A DNA stretch of 64,000 nt from an uncultured Cytophagales bacterium (lineage in GTDB: Bacteria > Bacteroidota > Bacteroidia > Cytophagales > UBA9547), in assembly GCA_945957555.1 (NCBI GenBank), contig CAMFLX010000009.1, positions 23,237 to 87,236 of the forward strand. Reading direction: 5' to 3'. The position numbers and the translations under genes were made by a program. Shown here piece after piece: positions 25,501-33,487 of this stretch. The notes under the pieces are model-generated. The model ran no database searches and was not told the DNA's origin. It saw only the letters and a list, made by a program, of their open reading frames with translations. How positions within the stretch are numbered: the first letter of the stretch is position 1; the number at the start of each line of letters is the position of its first letter.

Positions 25501-26945
25501 AAAAAACTACCTTTAATAACCTTTTGTTTAGTAAGTCTTCAGGAGGAGTGACCATTACTGGTGATTCAGTTAAAATTGTAACATTGGCTAGTATCACGTC
25601 TGGTACTTTGACTACCAACGGCAAACTGGTGTTAACTTCAACTGCCGATAATGTGTATGCATCCCTATTGGATGCTAGTACAGCTACTCCAAATGGATCT
25701 GTTACTGGTAATATAGTATTCCATAGGATTTTGAATGCTAGGGGGGGAACAGCTACTAATGGTAATGCAGCAATGTATTCAAGTCCATTTTCTGATGGCA
25801 CTGTTTCAGACTTTCAATCAGATACTAAAAACTTCTTTTTCTTAGATGCGGCTACTGCTACATTTACCAAAGCTACTTCTACAGGTCAGTCTTTACCACA
25901 GGCGGTTGGCTTTAGTAGGAGGGGTGCAAAATACGGTGAAAGCCTATATTTGGTGGGAGCACCAGGTAATGGTAACATTTCACCGAGTTTGGTAACGAGT
26001 GCTTCTGGTACTTGGAACTTGGTGGGTAATCCATATCCAAGTACGATTGCTTGGGGAAGTATTACCAAATCAAACTTAGGAGGTAGCAATGCCGCATATT
26101 TGTACAATGGAACTAGTTGGAATGCCATAACCTCTGGTAATATATCGGTTGGCCAAGGTTTTGAGGTTTTGGCCTTAACTGGAGCAAATTTACAATTTAC
26201 CAATACCGCTAGAAATTCAACTGGTGCCTCTTTCTTAAGGGTGGCCCAACCAGAACCAAAACTTTCAATTCATTTGAAAGGGCTTACAGGTCTTAAGGAT
26301 GAGTCTTTTGTACAGTTGAACGAATCGGCGTCTGATCAATTTGATGTTTATGTAGATGCGCCAAAGTTATTTCCAACTAACTCAGATTGTCCGGGTCTAG
26401 CATTAGTAAAAGGAAAAACTAAAACGGTTATTTATCATTTGAATCCAAATAGTCAAACAAAGAAAAACATTCCGATCTATACGGTGGTTAATCGAAAAGG
26501 GAATTATTCCATTTCGTTTGAAGGGGTGAAAGAATTGCAAGGGTTAAATTGGTATTTGTTTGATAAAAAAACCAATAGTGCTCAGGCTATTATATCGGAT
26601 ACTTCGGTTTTCTCTGTGGAAATAGATTTAGTAGATACTGCTAGATATGAGTTGACTACATATGATCCTTCGGCAATTATAACTTCTTTCTCAGACAGTG
26701 GAGTAGAAACTTCTGAGAACATTAATTGTTTTTTAAGAGATAAAATGTTATTCTTGTCAAATAGATCAAGCGAGATTCCCAATAATATTGTGTTGTTTGA
26801 TCTAAAAGGGCTAAAAGTGTTTGAGTCTACCGATATTCAAAAAATGAATACAGGGGTCTCTCTAAATGACTTAAATACTGGTATTTATCTGGTTAGGATA
26901 GCTACCGACAAGATTACAATAACCCGAAAAATTGTTCTAGAGTAG
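22521..26945 (+). CDS. Large repetitive secreted protein with T9SS type A sorting domain
   Basis: This 1474-residue protein has a signal peptide (about 1-24, ending SSSYA) and a very long Gly/Ser/Thr/Asn-rich region of short beta-strand motifs (NGTFT, SGTLN, LTVN). Inside it are about three tandem copies of a 163-residue unit. Near residues 1060-1240 a different module appears (GNIVFHRILNARGG, GYSLYLVGAPGNG-like WNLVGNPYPSTIAWG). The end (VLFDLKGLKVFES, then NTGIYLVRIATDKITITRKI) is a T9SS type A sorting domain. It is probably a surface or secreted beta-solenoid adhesin; the binding target is unknown. A small PID-CTERM gene follows 8 bp later. Confidence 0.9.
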   Translation: MKKMLFRLLLLFITLLSVSSSYATDYYSTVALGTGDDVTDVNNWSDVYGDQPISFGGSGNSPIDFSSGSDVFHIIDGDAMIASTAWTVLGSVIVHSSSAFDASGFNHSVIVDIEAGGLYTVTNTYSNLVFGTVDIAAEFHIAGTSASFLRYDLTYPNLYFDGSGTLTALTNNLNVNGSLFINGKTVNVSTTVARVVNIGGNLEILAGTFRVANNSASSTINITGDINISGGTFVGTASTGSPIINAVNFNQSGGTFTGVNATATTAAGNPVFNITGDFTKSSGTYNARSTVATTGSGFPTFVMSGSSKNISVNSFTTNAHNFTINSTIGLSSNFSVGKALTIGASGNLSINANTLTIGGGFTNSGTLTGGASSKITFNSTTSGATLPAITLNTLTVSSTGQTIALGGDVLATNVSITSGTLSIGANTLTLDGTISNSGTFTGGATSNVVIGTSAVGLSLPAVTLNNLTVNASTSSAGGAVTVNGTITLNTGTFNPANLLTLGTGANIVVVGGTLSGVPTFGTSVNVTYSGSGNNTADYELPSSSTVLNNITFAKSGGIVSLNHSITVNGTLTITSGSLNSAGFGIDAKGDWVNNSTYTASSNTVTFSGTGTQTLSGSSSPTFYGLTINKSSGTLALSNAITVSNTLSMTAGTLDNSGSNISLGNGANIIVDQGTIQATPSFGTTVNVTYTGTGDKTANNALPTGSTVLNNVTFGKTGTVTLGHAITVNGTFTISSGTLNTDATNNYAITLKGDWINNGTFTPNTSTTTFSSSGTQTISGSSSTAFGSLTVNKPTGSLVLGSPVSASGTVTLTAGTLDNTGSQITLGNGATIVKDAGLFQSTPTFGTTVNVQYTGNGSISVGNEMPTSSTVLNDVTFGKSGTVTLTNPMTVNGILTISSGILNTDGTSNFAIDAKGNWVNNGTFTVNNSPVTFSGTTAMSGSGSHDFAAVTVSGALTAPSALNISGNFTNNGTFTHNAGTVTLNGSSSSNLAGTQKTTFNNLLFSKSSGGVTITGDSVKIVTLASITSGTLTTNGKLVLTSTADNVYASLLDASTATPNGSVTGNIVFHRILNARGGTATNGNAAMYSSPFSDGTVSDFQSDTKNFFFLDAATATFTKATSTGQSLPQAVGFSRRGAKYGESLYLVGAPGNGNISPSLVTSASGTWNLVGNPYPSTIAWGSITKSNLGGSNAAYLYNGTSWNAITSGNISVGQGFEVLALTGANLQFTNTARNSTGASFLRVAQPEPKLSIHLKGLTGLKDESFVQLNESASDQFDVYVDAPKLFPTNSDCPGLALVKGKTKTVIYHLNPNSQTKKNIPIYTVVNRKGNYSISFEGVKELQGLNWYLFDKKTNSAQAIISDTSVFSVEIDLVDTARYELTTYDPSAIITSFSDSGVETSENINCFLRDKMLFLSNRSSEIPNNIVLFDLKGLKVFESTDIQKMNTGVSLNDLNTGIYLVRIATDKITITRKIVLE
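23988..25454 (+). repeat. Three tandem 489-bp coding repeats
   Basis: Units of 489 bp (163 codons) begin near 23988, 24477 and 24966. Units 2 and 3 start LDNSGSNISLGNGANI and LDNTGSQITLGNGATI. Each holds FGTTVNV(T/Q)Y, a STVLN(N/D)VTFGK segment, and GDW(V/I)NNGTFT. The third unit degenerates toward its end, and shorter related motifs continue on both sides. Confidence 0.8.
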
Positions 26946-26953
26946 TACAACAA

Positions 26954-27124
26954 ATGAAAAAAATATTCTTTCTATTTATTTTTGCTTTCTTATCAAATGT
27001 CTTGTTAGCTCAGGTTGACCCACCAGATGATGAAGATGATCAAGTGCCAATTGACGGTTTTGTATCTGTATTGATTGCTTCGGGCTTAGCCTACGGATAT
27101 AAATTAACTAGAAAAGAAAAATGA
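26954..27124 (+). CDS. Small PID-CTERM sorting-domain protein
   Basis: A 56-residue protein starting at the ATG at 26954, 8 bp after the repetitive cargo gene. Residues 1-20 are a signal peptide (MKKIFFLFIFAFLSNVLLAQ). Then come an acidic linker (PPDDEDDQ), the sequence VPIDG, a hydrophobic helix (FVSVLIASGLAYG) and a basic end (KLTRKEK). This is the layout of the Bacteroidota PID-CTERM signal: Pro-Ile-Asp, transmembrane stretch, basic tail. Nearly the whole mature protein is the signal itself. The function and processing enzyme are unknown; its position suggests a link with the upstream T9SS cargo protein. Confidence 0.75.
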   Translation: MKKIFFLFIFAFLSNVLLAQVDPPDDEDDQVPIDGFVSVLIASGLAYGYKLTRKEK

Positions 27125-27133
27125 TATTCGTTT

Positions 27134-27946
27134 TTAAGGTAATTTATAAAATTTTCTCAAAATTTTCTCAAATAGATCAGCACCAAAAACAGTTCTGATT
27201 TTTACGGACAGTTTCTGGCTTATTTTGCCTATCCGATAGTAAGTTTTGGGCTCTGGAGTATTTAATATTTTGAGAACCAAATTTCCAATGATTTCTGCAT
27301 CTAGGGATTTGTTAATTTCACTATTGATCATTGCCTCTATTCGTTTGGTTTCGTCCGCATAAACACTTCCTTTAAGAATATTATTAGAAACTACCCTATT
27401 ATTACTAATGTTTGTATTAAAGTCTCCAGGGTCAATAATACATGCTTTGACTCCAAAGTTTCTAACTTCCAGTCTTAAACTTTCTGTAATTCGGTGAACA
27501 GCGGCTTTACTTGCAGAATAAAACCCTCTATAAGGTAGACCCATATGTCCAGCAATGCTCGCAATATTGATGATGAGTCCTGATTTCTGTGCTCTCATAT
27601 AAGGAAGAACCGTCCTTGTAACTCGTACAAGACCAAAGACATTAACATTAAAGGCTTTGGCAATTTCTGCATCACTGCAATCTTCTACAGCTCCCATTAT
27701 GCCCAAGCCCGCATTATTAATAATGACATCTATTCGTCCTTCCTTTTCTATGATATTTTCTATACATTTTATGATAGATGTTTCATCTTCAACATCCAAA
27801 TTCACTAATTTATAGCCATTATGAGATTCGTTTCTTGAATTTCTGCTGGTTCCGTATACTATATAGCCAGTGTCTGCAAGTTTATTACAAATCGAAAAAC
27901 CAATTCCTGAGCTTCCACCAGTAACTAAAATAACTTTATTTTTCAT
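27134..27946 (-). CDS. Short-chain dehydrogenase/reductase
   Basis: The 270-residue protein is a classical SDR: cofactor motif VTGGSSGIGFSI near residues 8-19, VIINNAGLG, and catalytic Ser and Tyr-x3-Lys (NIASIAG and FYSASKAAVHR). It should be an NAD(P)H-dependent oxidoreductase; the substrate is not evident. Its start codon follows immediately after the stop of the NeuD-like gene, so it belongs to the exopolysaccharide transcript and may modify a nucleotide sugar or lipid. Confidence 0.88.
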   Translation of the reverse strand: MKNKVILVTGGSSGIGFSICNKLADTGYIVYGTSRNSRNESHNGYKLVNLDVEDETSIIKCIENIIEKEGRIDVIINNAGLGIMGAVEDCSDAEIAKAFNVNVFGLVRVTRTVLPYMRAQKSGLIINIASIAGHMGLPYRGFYSASKAAVHRITESLRLEVRNFGVKACIIDPGDFNTNISNNRVVSNNILKGSVYADETKRIEAMINSEINKSLDAEIIGNLVLKILNTPEPKTYYRIGKISQKLSVKIRTVFGADLFEKILRKFYKLP

Positions 27947-28612
27947 CTATAGATATCTTTCTCCTTTTTCCCTAGTTCTCATTAACTTTGCCGGTACTCC
28001 ATATGCAACAATTTGGTCATTGAAATTATTTACGACTAATGAAGAAGCTCCAATTACAGTATGTTGTCCTATGCTTTTGCCATGAATAATAGATGCAGAT
28101 AAGCCAATTGCCGAAAAATCGCCAATTTTTACATTACCTCCAGTAGTTACGTTTGGTGCTAGACTTACAAAATCACTGATGGTGTTATCATGATCAACTG
28201 AGGTTTTGGTATTAATGATGCAATGTTCCCCAATAGTAGTATTTGGGTTTACAATAACACCTGCCATGATCACAGTTCCGTTACCAATTTTTACATTGTG
28301 TCCGATGATAGCGCTTGGATGTATACATGAAGCGAATTTGGCCTTTGGCCAAGATTGTAAAATCTTGCTTTTTACAATGTTTCGAATATAATTGTCACCG
28401 ATAGCTATAACGGAATATTCGATTCCATATTCGTATGCAATCGAGCCAAGATCTTCTTCCGAACCTAAGACTTTGTAGCCCCACAAATCGACAGACTTGT
28501 TTTTTTGAGCATCAATAAAACCAATAATTGAATAACTATTAGTTTTGTTAATTATATCCGAAATTACTCTGCCATGCTCCGATGCTCCAACAATTACTAT
28601 CCTAGGTTTCAT
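27947..28612 (-). CDS. NeuD/PglD-family sugar O- or N-acyltransferase
   Basis: This 221-residue protein has an N-terminal Rossmann-like PglD domain (IVIVGASEHGRVISDII) and a left-handed beta-helix of hexapeptide repeats (IHPSAIIGHNVKIGNGTVI and following). His in SVDHDNTI is the expected catalytic base. Such enzymes acetylate UDP-4-amino-sugars or sialic acid precursors. It sits between the Wzc-like kinase gene and the SDR gene, consistent with making a modified sugar for the exported polysaccharide. Confidence 0.88.
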   Translation of the reverse strand: MKPRIVIVGASEHGRVISDIINKTNSYSIIGFIDAQKNKSVDLWGYKVLGSEEDLGSIAYEYGIEYSVIAIGDNYIRNIVKSKILQSWPKAKFASCIHPSAIIGHNVKIGNGTVIMAGVIVNPNTTIGEHCIINTKTSVDHDNTISDFVSLAPNVTTGGNVKIGDFSAIGLSASIIHGKSIGQHTVIGASSLVVNNFNDQIVAYGVPAKLMRTREKGERYL

Positions 28613-28647
28613 TTCAAGTTGTTTTTGAAGAGCTATATCGGGTAATA

Positions 28648-31107
28648 TTAAATGTACTTCCCTAAAGCCCTGATTATTTGGTTCTTTATTTTGCCTCCAA
28701 TACCGGATTTCTGCTTGTCTTCAGAATAATAGCCATATCCATAACCGTATCCATAACCTCCATATCCATACCCATATCCGTATCCATATCCGTATCCGGC
28801 AGAGGATTTGGTGTCATTTAAAATAAGATACACGTTTTCTATTTTGTTGATTTTGAAAAAATTGTCAACTTCTTTTATCATAGCTATTTTAGTATAACTT
28901 TGTCTGATCATGTATAAATTTATATCTGTATATTTTCCGATCACAAAATAATCCGCTACAAGTCCTACAGGTGGTGCATCTAATATAATATAGTCGTATT
29001 TGCTACTCAAGTCTTCGATAAAGTCTTTTAGATACTTGCCTTCGAGTAGTTCCATTGGATTAGGAGGAATTGGTCCTGAAGGTACAATGTCAAGATTTGG
29101 ATACTTGCTCTTGAAAATGATTTTATCAATAGATGCTTTACCAATCAGATAGTTGCTTAGACCTAATTCATTTTCAATGCCCATTGCTTTATGAAGTCTT
29201 GGTTTTCTAAGGTCTGCCCCAATAATTACAACTTTAAAGCCACTCATAGAAAGTGATGTTGCTAAAGAAATAGAGAAAAATGTTTTTCCCTCACCGCTTA
29301 TGGTTGAAGTAATGCCAAATATTTTTAGTGATTTCCCTGGCCGAGTATATTGGATGTTTACTTTTAATGATCTTAAAGATTCTGTGAAATGAGATTTTGG
29401 CGCATCATATGCTGGATTTTCTACGGCTCCATTATAATGAGGAAGTGTTCCTAATATTGGAAGTTTTGCATTTTTAGTTATATCCTCCTTGCTTAATATG
29501 GTATTATTGAAATAGGTCAACATAAAAATAAGAATACTCGGTATTAATATTGACATGAGGAGTGCTTTATTTTTGATAGAACTTTCATTTGGCGATATTT
29601 TCCCCTTGTTTTCTGCGGAGCTAACCACTTTATTGTCAGTAGTTGATGCCGCCTTTGAGATGCTTAATTCTGTTCTTTTTTCTAATAAATAGTTATAGAC
29701 GTTGTCATTTAATGTAAATTTTCTTTTCATTTTTACAAAATCACTTTCTTTTGCAGGTAAATTGCTAAGTATTTTCTGAGTCTTAGCTATTTGTTCTGCA
29801 TTATCATTTAGTTTAATATTAGAGCTTGCTAAAATGTTTGTTAAATTCTCTTCAATCGCTTTTTGAGTATTATTCATTTTGATTTCTAATATTTCATAGG
29901 TTGGGTTTTTGCTTTTTCCAGAATATCCAAGAGCAACCAATTCTGAATGGTATTCATAAAGTTCTGTTACTAATCTATTAAGTAATGGGTCATCTACGCC
30001 CATAAGCGAAGGTACTACCAAGTTTTTGATGTCATATTTATTAGTCAAATAATCCTTAAGATATATGAGATATTTATGTTTTAATTTTAATAAAATTCTT
30101 TCTTTTTCTAGTGCCTCAAGAGTTGTATAAGATGTTTGGGCTAAAGTGTTGACATCTAACATTTTTTCTTTAACCCTGAAGTTTCGTATTTGAGATTCCG
30201 CACCTTGTAGTGAGTCTGTAATTTCAAATAACTGATCATCAATAAATTTGATCGTTTTGGAAATTATTTCATTTTTTTCCTCAAGACCAGCCAATGAGTA
30301 TATGTCACATAACTTATTCAAGAAAACGATTTCTTTGGCAACATTTTCACCTACGCTGCCTAAAAACAAAAAGGATACTCCTTTAGTATTAGGCGGGGAC
30401 ACAGAAAGCTTATTTAGGTACGCATAAGTTAATGACTCGATTTGATTGATGACAAAGTAGTAGTTGGTTGATTCATTATTTAGCATGGTATAGCTAGGAT
30501 TTTTAGAAATTACCCCTCTAAAATAATTGCAAGCATGAAATTTGTCGAATTTCCCGATACTCTCAAATACAATTTCCTTTTTAGAAAGTTTTAATATAGA
30601 CTTGTACCAAGGCAATTGGTTGAATATTTGTATTTTGTATGTACTGTCATTAATGAGTCTGATGTAGAATGGTGTTCCAAATGAATGATTAAAAGTAGTG
30701 TCTAGTGATACATTGTAAGGGTTATTAGATATAGGGTATACCTCTTCTCCTTTTATATCACCTTCAACAAAATATGAGATATCAAAATCTAGATCTTCGA
30801 TTGTTCGTTTTACCAACTCTTTGGATTTGATAACTTCGATTTCATTTATGATTGTTCTATGGGAGGAGGCAATTTGAAAATACGTAAGTAAATTTTCGCT
30901 GGCATTTTTTGTTGATTTGTCTTTAATCATTAAAGTTGCTTGTGCCTGAAATACCGAAGGACTGTATTTGATGTCGTAAAATGCTTTTGTCCAGAAAATG
31001 ATGAAGGATATAATATATAAGTACCAGTATTTGAATAGTAAAAAGAATATTTTTTTTATATCAAAGCTGCTTTGTTCTTCTTTTGATAGAATAGTATTGT
31101 TTTCCAA
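28648..31107 (-). CDS. Wzc-like polysaccharide co-polymerase/tyrosine autokinase
   Basis: This 819-residue inner-membrane protein has a Wzz domain with a first membrane helix near 23-42, a long periplasmic coiled coil, and a second helix near 515-535. A BY-kinase domain follows: Walker A TISGEGKTFFS (about 603-613), Walker A' VVIIGADLRKPR and Walker B DYIILDAPPVG. The C-terminal tyrosine cluster is extreme: about 20 residues of alternating Gly-Tyr ending YYSE (near 769-792). It should control chain length and export of exopolysaccharide by cycles of autophosphorylation. It lies 8 bp downstream of the Wza-like gene. Confidence 0.94.
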   Translation of the reverse strand: MENNTILSKEEQSSFDIKKIFFLLFKYWYLYIISFIIFWTKAFYDIKYSPSVFQAQATLMIKDKSTKNASENLLTYFQIASSHRTIINEIEVIKSKELVKRTIEDLDFDISYFVEGDIKGEEVYPISNNPYNVSLDTTFNHSFGTPFYIRLINDSTYKIQIFNQLPWYKSILKLSKKEIVFESIGKFDKFHACNYFRGVISKNPSYTMLNNESTNYYFVINQIESLTYAYLNKLSVSPPNTKGVSFLFLGSVGENVAKEIVFLNKLCDIYSLAGLEEKNEIISKTIKFIDDQLFEITDSLQGAESQIRNFRVKEKMLDVNTLAQTSYTTLEALEKERILLKLKHKYLIYLKDYLTNKYDIKNLVVPSLMGVDDPLLNRLVTELYEYHSELVALGYSGKSKNPTYEILEIKMNNTQKAIEENLTNILASSNIKLNDNAEQIAKTQKILSNLPAKESDFVKMKRKFTLNDNVYNYLLEKRTELSISKAASTTDNKVVSSAENKGKISPNESSIKNKALLMSILIPSILIFMLTYFNNTILSKEDITKNAKLPILGTLPHYNGAVENPAYDAPKSHFTESLRSLKVNIQYTRPGKSLKIFGITSTISGEGKTFFSISLATSLSMSGFKVVIIGADLRKPRLHKAMGIENELGLSNYLIGKASIDKIIFKSKYPNLDIVPSGPIPPNPMELLEGKYLKDFIEDLSSKYDYIILDAPPVGLVADYFVIGKYTDINLYMIRQSYTKIAMIKEVDNFFKINKIENVYLILNDTKSSAGYGYGYGYGYGYGGYGYGYGYGYYSEDKQKSGIGGKIKNQIIRALGKYI
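28733..28799 (-). repeat. Coding microsatellite for the Gly-Tyr tail
   Basis: Tandem hexamers of the type CCATAT/CCGTAT (plus strand) encode the (Gly-Tyr)n tail of the Wzc-like kinase. Such a hexamer array can gain or lose units by slippage without shifting the frame. Confidence 0.85.
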
Positions 31108-31114
31108 TTTTTGA

Positions 31115-31888
31115 TTATTTAATTGTTGAGAATCTCGAATAGAGTACTAACGCCAGTGTTATGAGTGAAATATAGATTGATGCGTTTCTAATGTTTTCCT
31201 GTATGATTTTTGAATTTCTAGTATCTACTATGATTATGTCGTTTGGTTGTATATAGAATTTGTCGGATAGCAGTATGTCTCTTTGAGTAAAATCAAATGT
31301 GTAAACTTTATTTATATTATTTTCTTTTCGTATTAGTTTGACGTTTTTTCTATTGCTGTGCAATGTAAAGTCTCCCGATAATGCAATCGCTTGATATAGA
31401 TTTGTTCTGTTATAGGCTGTAAATTTTTCTCCAGGTAAACCTACTTCTCCAAGGATTGAGAATCTGAGGCCCTTCATTTTTACAGATACAGTTATATACT
31501 TAATATATTCTTCGAACTTTGCTTGTAGCGTGTCTGAGGCTTGACTTAGAGTTAATCCTTCCAGCTGTATTCTTCCTAATATAGGAAGGGTAACATTACC
31601 TTGGTTGTCTACTGCATACCCAAAAAGATCATCACCTGCTGTGCCTTTGTCATTTTTAAACTTTTTATCTATCACATCCATGTCAGTCGCTACGGTACTG
31701 TTCACTTGAATGCTTAGAATGTCCCCTTTTTCTATCTTGTGTTCTGATGCAGATTGATTTACTGGAAAATCGATATTAGTGAGCCCTTCCCTTGGTTGTA
31801 GATATCTAATTTTTTTTTGAACCACACAAGAGTAGTTAAGCAGTGAAATTATGATAATTGATATGAGAAGTTTAATTTTTTTGCACAT
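31115..31888 (-). CDS. Wza-like polysaccharide export lipoprotein
   Basis: The 257-residue protein has a lipoprotein signal with the lipobox LLNYSC (Cys21), a Poly_export domain (HKIEKGDILSIQVN, QGNVTLPILGRIQLEGLTL) and an SLBB-type beta-grasp segment (SILGEVGLPGEKFTA). A hydrophobic C-terminal helix (ASIYISLITLALVLY) may cross the outer membrane, as in Wza. It should form the outer-membrane channel for polysaccharide made with the adjacent Wzc-like kinase. Confidence 0.93.
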   Translation of the reverse strand: MCKKIKLLISIIIISLLNYSCVVQKKIRYLQPREGLTNIDFPVNQSASEHKIEKGDILSIQVNSTVATDMDVIDKKFKNDKGTAGDDLFGYAVDNQGNVTLPILGRIQLEGLTLSQASDTLQAKFEEYIKYITVSVKMKGLRFSILGEVGLPGEKFTAYNRTNLYQAIALSGDFTLHSNRKNVKLIRKENNINKVYTFDFTQRDILLSDKFYIQPNDIIIVDTRNSKIIQENIRNASIYISLITLALVLYSRFSTIK

Positions 31889-31926
31889 AGTGCAAAGTAA
31901 ATAAAAAAATTAAATAGATGAAATGA

Positions 31927-32325
31927 CTACTTACTACGAATTAGTTTTATGAGCTCGGTTTCGACTTTCCAATCCTTTGCTATTTTAAGCAGAGCAAGTG
32001 CTTCCATTTCTGTAATGTATCCTTTTGAATTAGTGGCCTGCCATATTTTTATAAGATAGTTTACCCTAGTTGGGTCTGATATGCCACTTATTTTTTCTTT
32101 TAGGTAATTTCTGGTTCTCTCAAAGCTATTTGGCCTATCCTGATTGATAAAATCTATAGCCCATTTTAGTTCTTCTTCTGCATCGAGACTTTTTGCTGTT
32201 TCAACAAGGAGATTGAATTCAAACTTGTCTAATTCATGATAGTGAAATACAAAAGCCTCCATCAGAAGAAATACCTTTTTCTGTTCAGTGTCATTTATTC
32301 CGATATCATCTACCCTATATTCCAT
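31927..32325 (-). CDS. Uncharacterised helical protein
   Basis: A 132-residue, probably all-helical cytoplasmic protein. I do not recognise a firm family. The C-terminal ITEMEALALLKIAKDWKVE pattern vaguely recalls TerB-like helical domains. It overlaps the 3' end of hemW by 11 bp, so it is translationally coupled to it. There is no signal peptide or membrane segment. Confidence 0.65.
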   Translation of the reverse strand: MEYRVDDIGINDTEQKKVFLLMEAFVFHYHELDKFEFNLLVETAKSLDAEEELKWAIDFINQDRPNSFERTRNYLKEKISGISDPTRVNYLIKIWQATNSKGYITEMEALALLKIAKDWKVETELIKLIRSK

Positions 32326-33448
32326 TATTATATATGATTTCTAGTATTATGCTGTCTGCAATAAACTTACCTTTTGTAGACAATGTTACAAATTCTCCGT
32401 TATTGATGTCTAATAGTCCCTTTTTTACGAAATCTATAAAAAAAGGTTTTTTTGATATGTCATAATTAAAAGTTTCATTTATGTATCTAATGTTACATCC
32501 CCACTTTGTTCTGAGTGATGTCATCACGTACTCATCTAAAATATTTTCCTCAGTTAAATATTCGTTTTCGGAGAAAACATTGTTGTTTATTACTTTGTAA
32601 ATATAAATATTATTGTTTGAAATATTATATGATCTTTCGTATTTATTGTATGAATGTGCCCCAGGGCCTATGCCTAAGTATTTTTCTCCTAACCAATACC
32701 CCGAATTGTGAATTGAATATAGAGAATCTTTGCAGAAATTAGAAATTTCATATTGTTCAAAACCTATTTCCTGACAAAAATTCATTAGATATTCAAATTG
32801 AGATACTGCTATGTCTTCACTAATTGGTTTTATTTTTTTATTTTTTAAGTAATTCCCAAAAACCGTTCTAGGTTCAATGGTCATGCAATATGATGATAAA
32901 TGTGCAAGATTAAGTTCCTTAAAAGCATTGAGTTGGTTTTGCCAATAGTATAAATCAGTATTTGGTATTCCATACATTAGATCAATGGAAATATTGTTGA
33001 AACCTGCTTTTTGAGCATTTTCAATGCTTTCGATAGATTTTTTTGAATTATGGATACGGTTTAAATATTTTAATATTTTGTCATCGAAGCTTTGTACGCC
33101 AATACTTAATCTGTTTAATCCTATAGCGTAGTAATCTTTTAGCTTTTCTACAGAAAGATCGTCTGGGTTTGCCTCAATGGTTATTTCTGCTTCTTGTTCT
33201 ATGTCAAATAAAGAGTGGATTTCAGTTGTAATTTTGTCGATAAACGACACATCCACTACAGAAGGGGTGCCACCTCCAAAATATATACTCTTGATTTTTT
33301 CAGTGCCTAGATAATCTTTTCTTAGGTATAATTCATGGATGATTGCAGTAAGCATATCTTCCTTTGTTTTGAAGGAGGTACTAAAGTGGAAGTCACAATA
33401 ATTACACGCTTGTTTGCAAAATGGTATATGGATATAGATGCCTGCCAA
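32315..33448 (-). CDS. hemW: Heme chaperone HemW (radical SAM)
   Basis: The 377-residue protein starts at TTG 33448 with MAGIYIHIPFCKQACNYCDF: Cys11, Cys15 and Cys18 form the CX3CX2C cluster site, followed by the fourth cysteine-free FHFST of the HemW subgroup. Other motifs are YFGGGTPSVVD, SIGVQSFDD and DLMYGIPN. HemW inserts heme into respiratory enzymes rather than acting as a coproporphyrinogen dehydrogenase. A TATTTTTG box on the minus strand (33475-33468) is 20 bp before the start but lacks a good -33 element. Confidence 0.93.
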   Translation of the reverse strand: MAGIYIHIPFCKQACNYCDFHFSTSFKTKEDMLTAIIHELYLRKDYLGTEKIKSIYFGGGTPSVVDVSFIDKITTEIHSLFDIEQEAEITIEANPDDLSVEKLKDYYAIGLNRLSIGVQSFDDKILKYLNRIHNSKKSIESIENAQKAGFNNISIDLMYGIPNTDLYYWQNQLNAFKELNLAHLSSYCMTIEPRTVFGNYLKNKKIKPISEDIAVSQFEYLMNFCQEIGFEQYEISNFCKDSLYSIHNSGYWLGEKYLGIGPGAHSYNKYERSYNISNNNIYIYKVINNNVFSENEYLTEENILDEYVMTSLRTKWGCNIRYINETFNYDISKKPFFIDFVKKGLLDINNGEFVTLSTKGKFIADSIILEIIYNNGI

Positions 33449-33487
33449 ATATTTTGTTATTATTGTACAAAAATATAAACTTAATTC

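Noticed and set aside
22982..25801. Several long antisense open frames opposite the repetitive cargo gene
   Set aside because: They mirror the low-complexity Gly/Ser/Thr/Asn codons of the sense gene, have no start signals, and their translations are Pro/Val/Leu-rich without any known family.
28733..28799. Short spaced repeats that might suggest a CRISPR-like array
   Set aside because: The units are contiguous hexamers in frame with the Wzc-like kinase and encode Gly-Tyr; there are no spacers.
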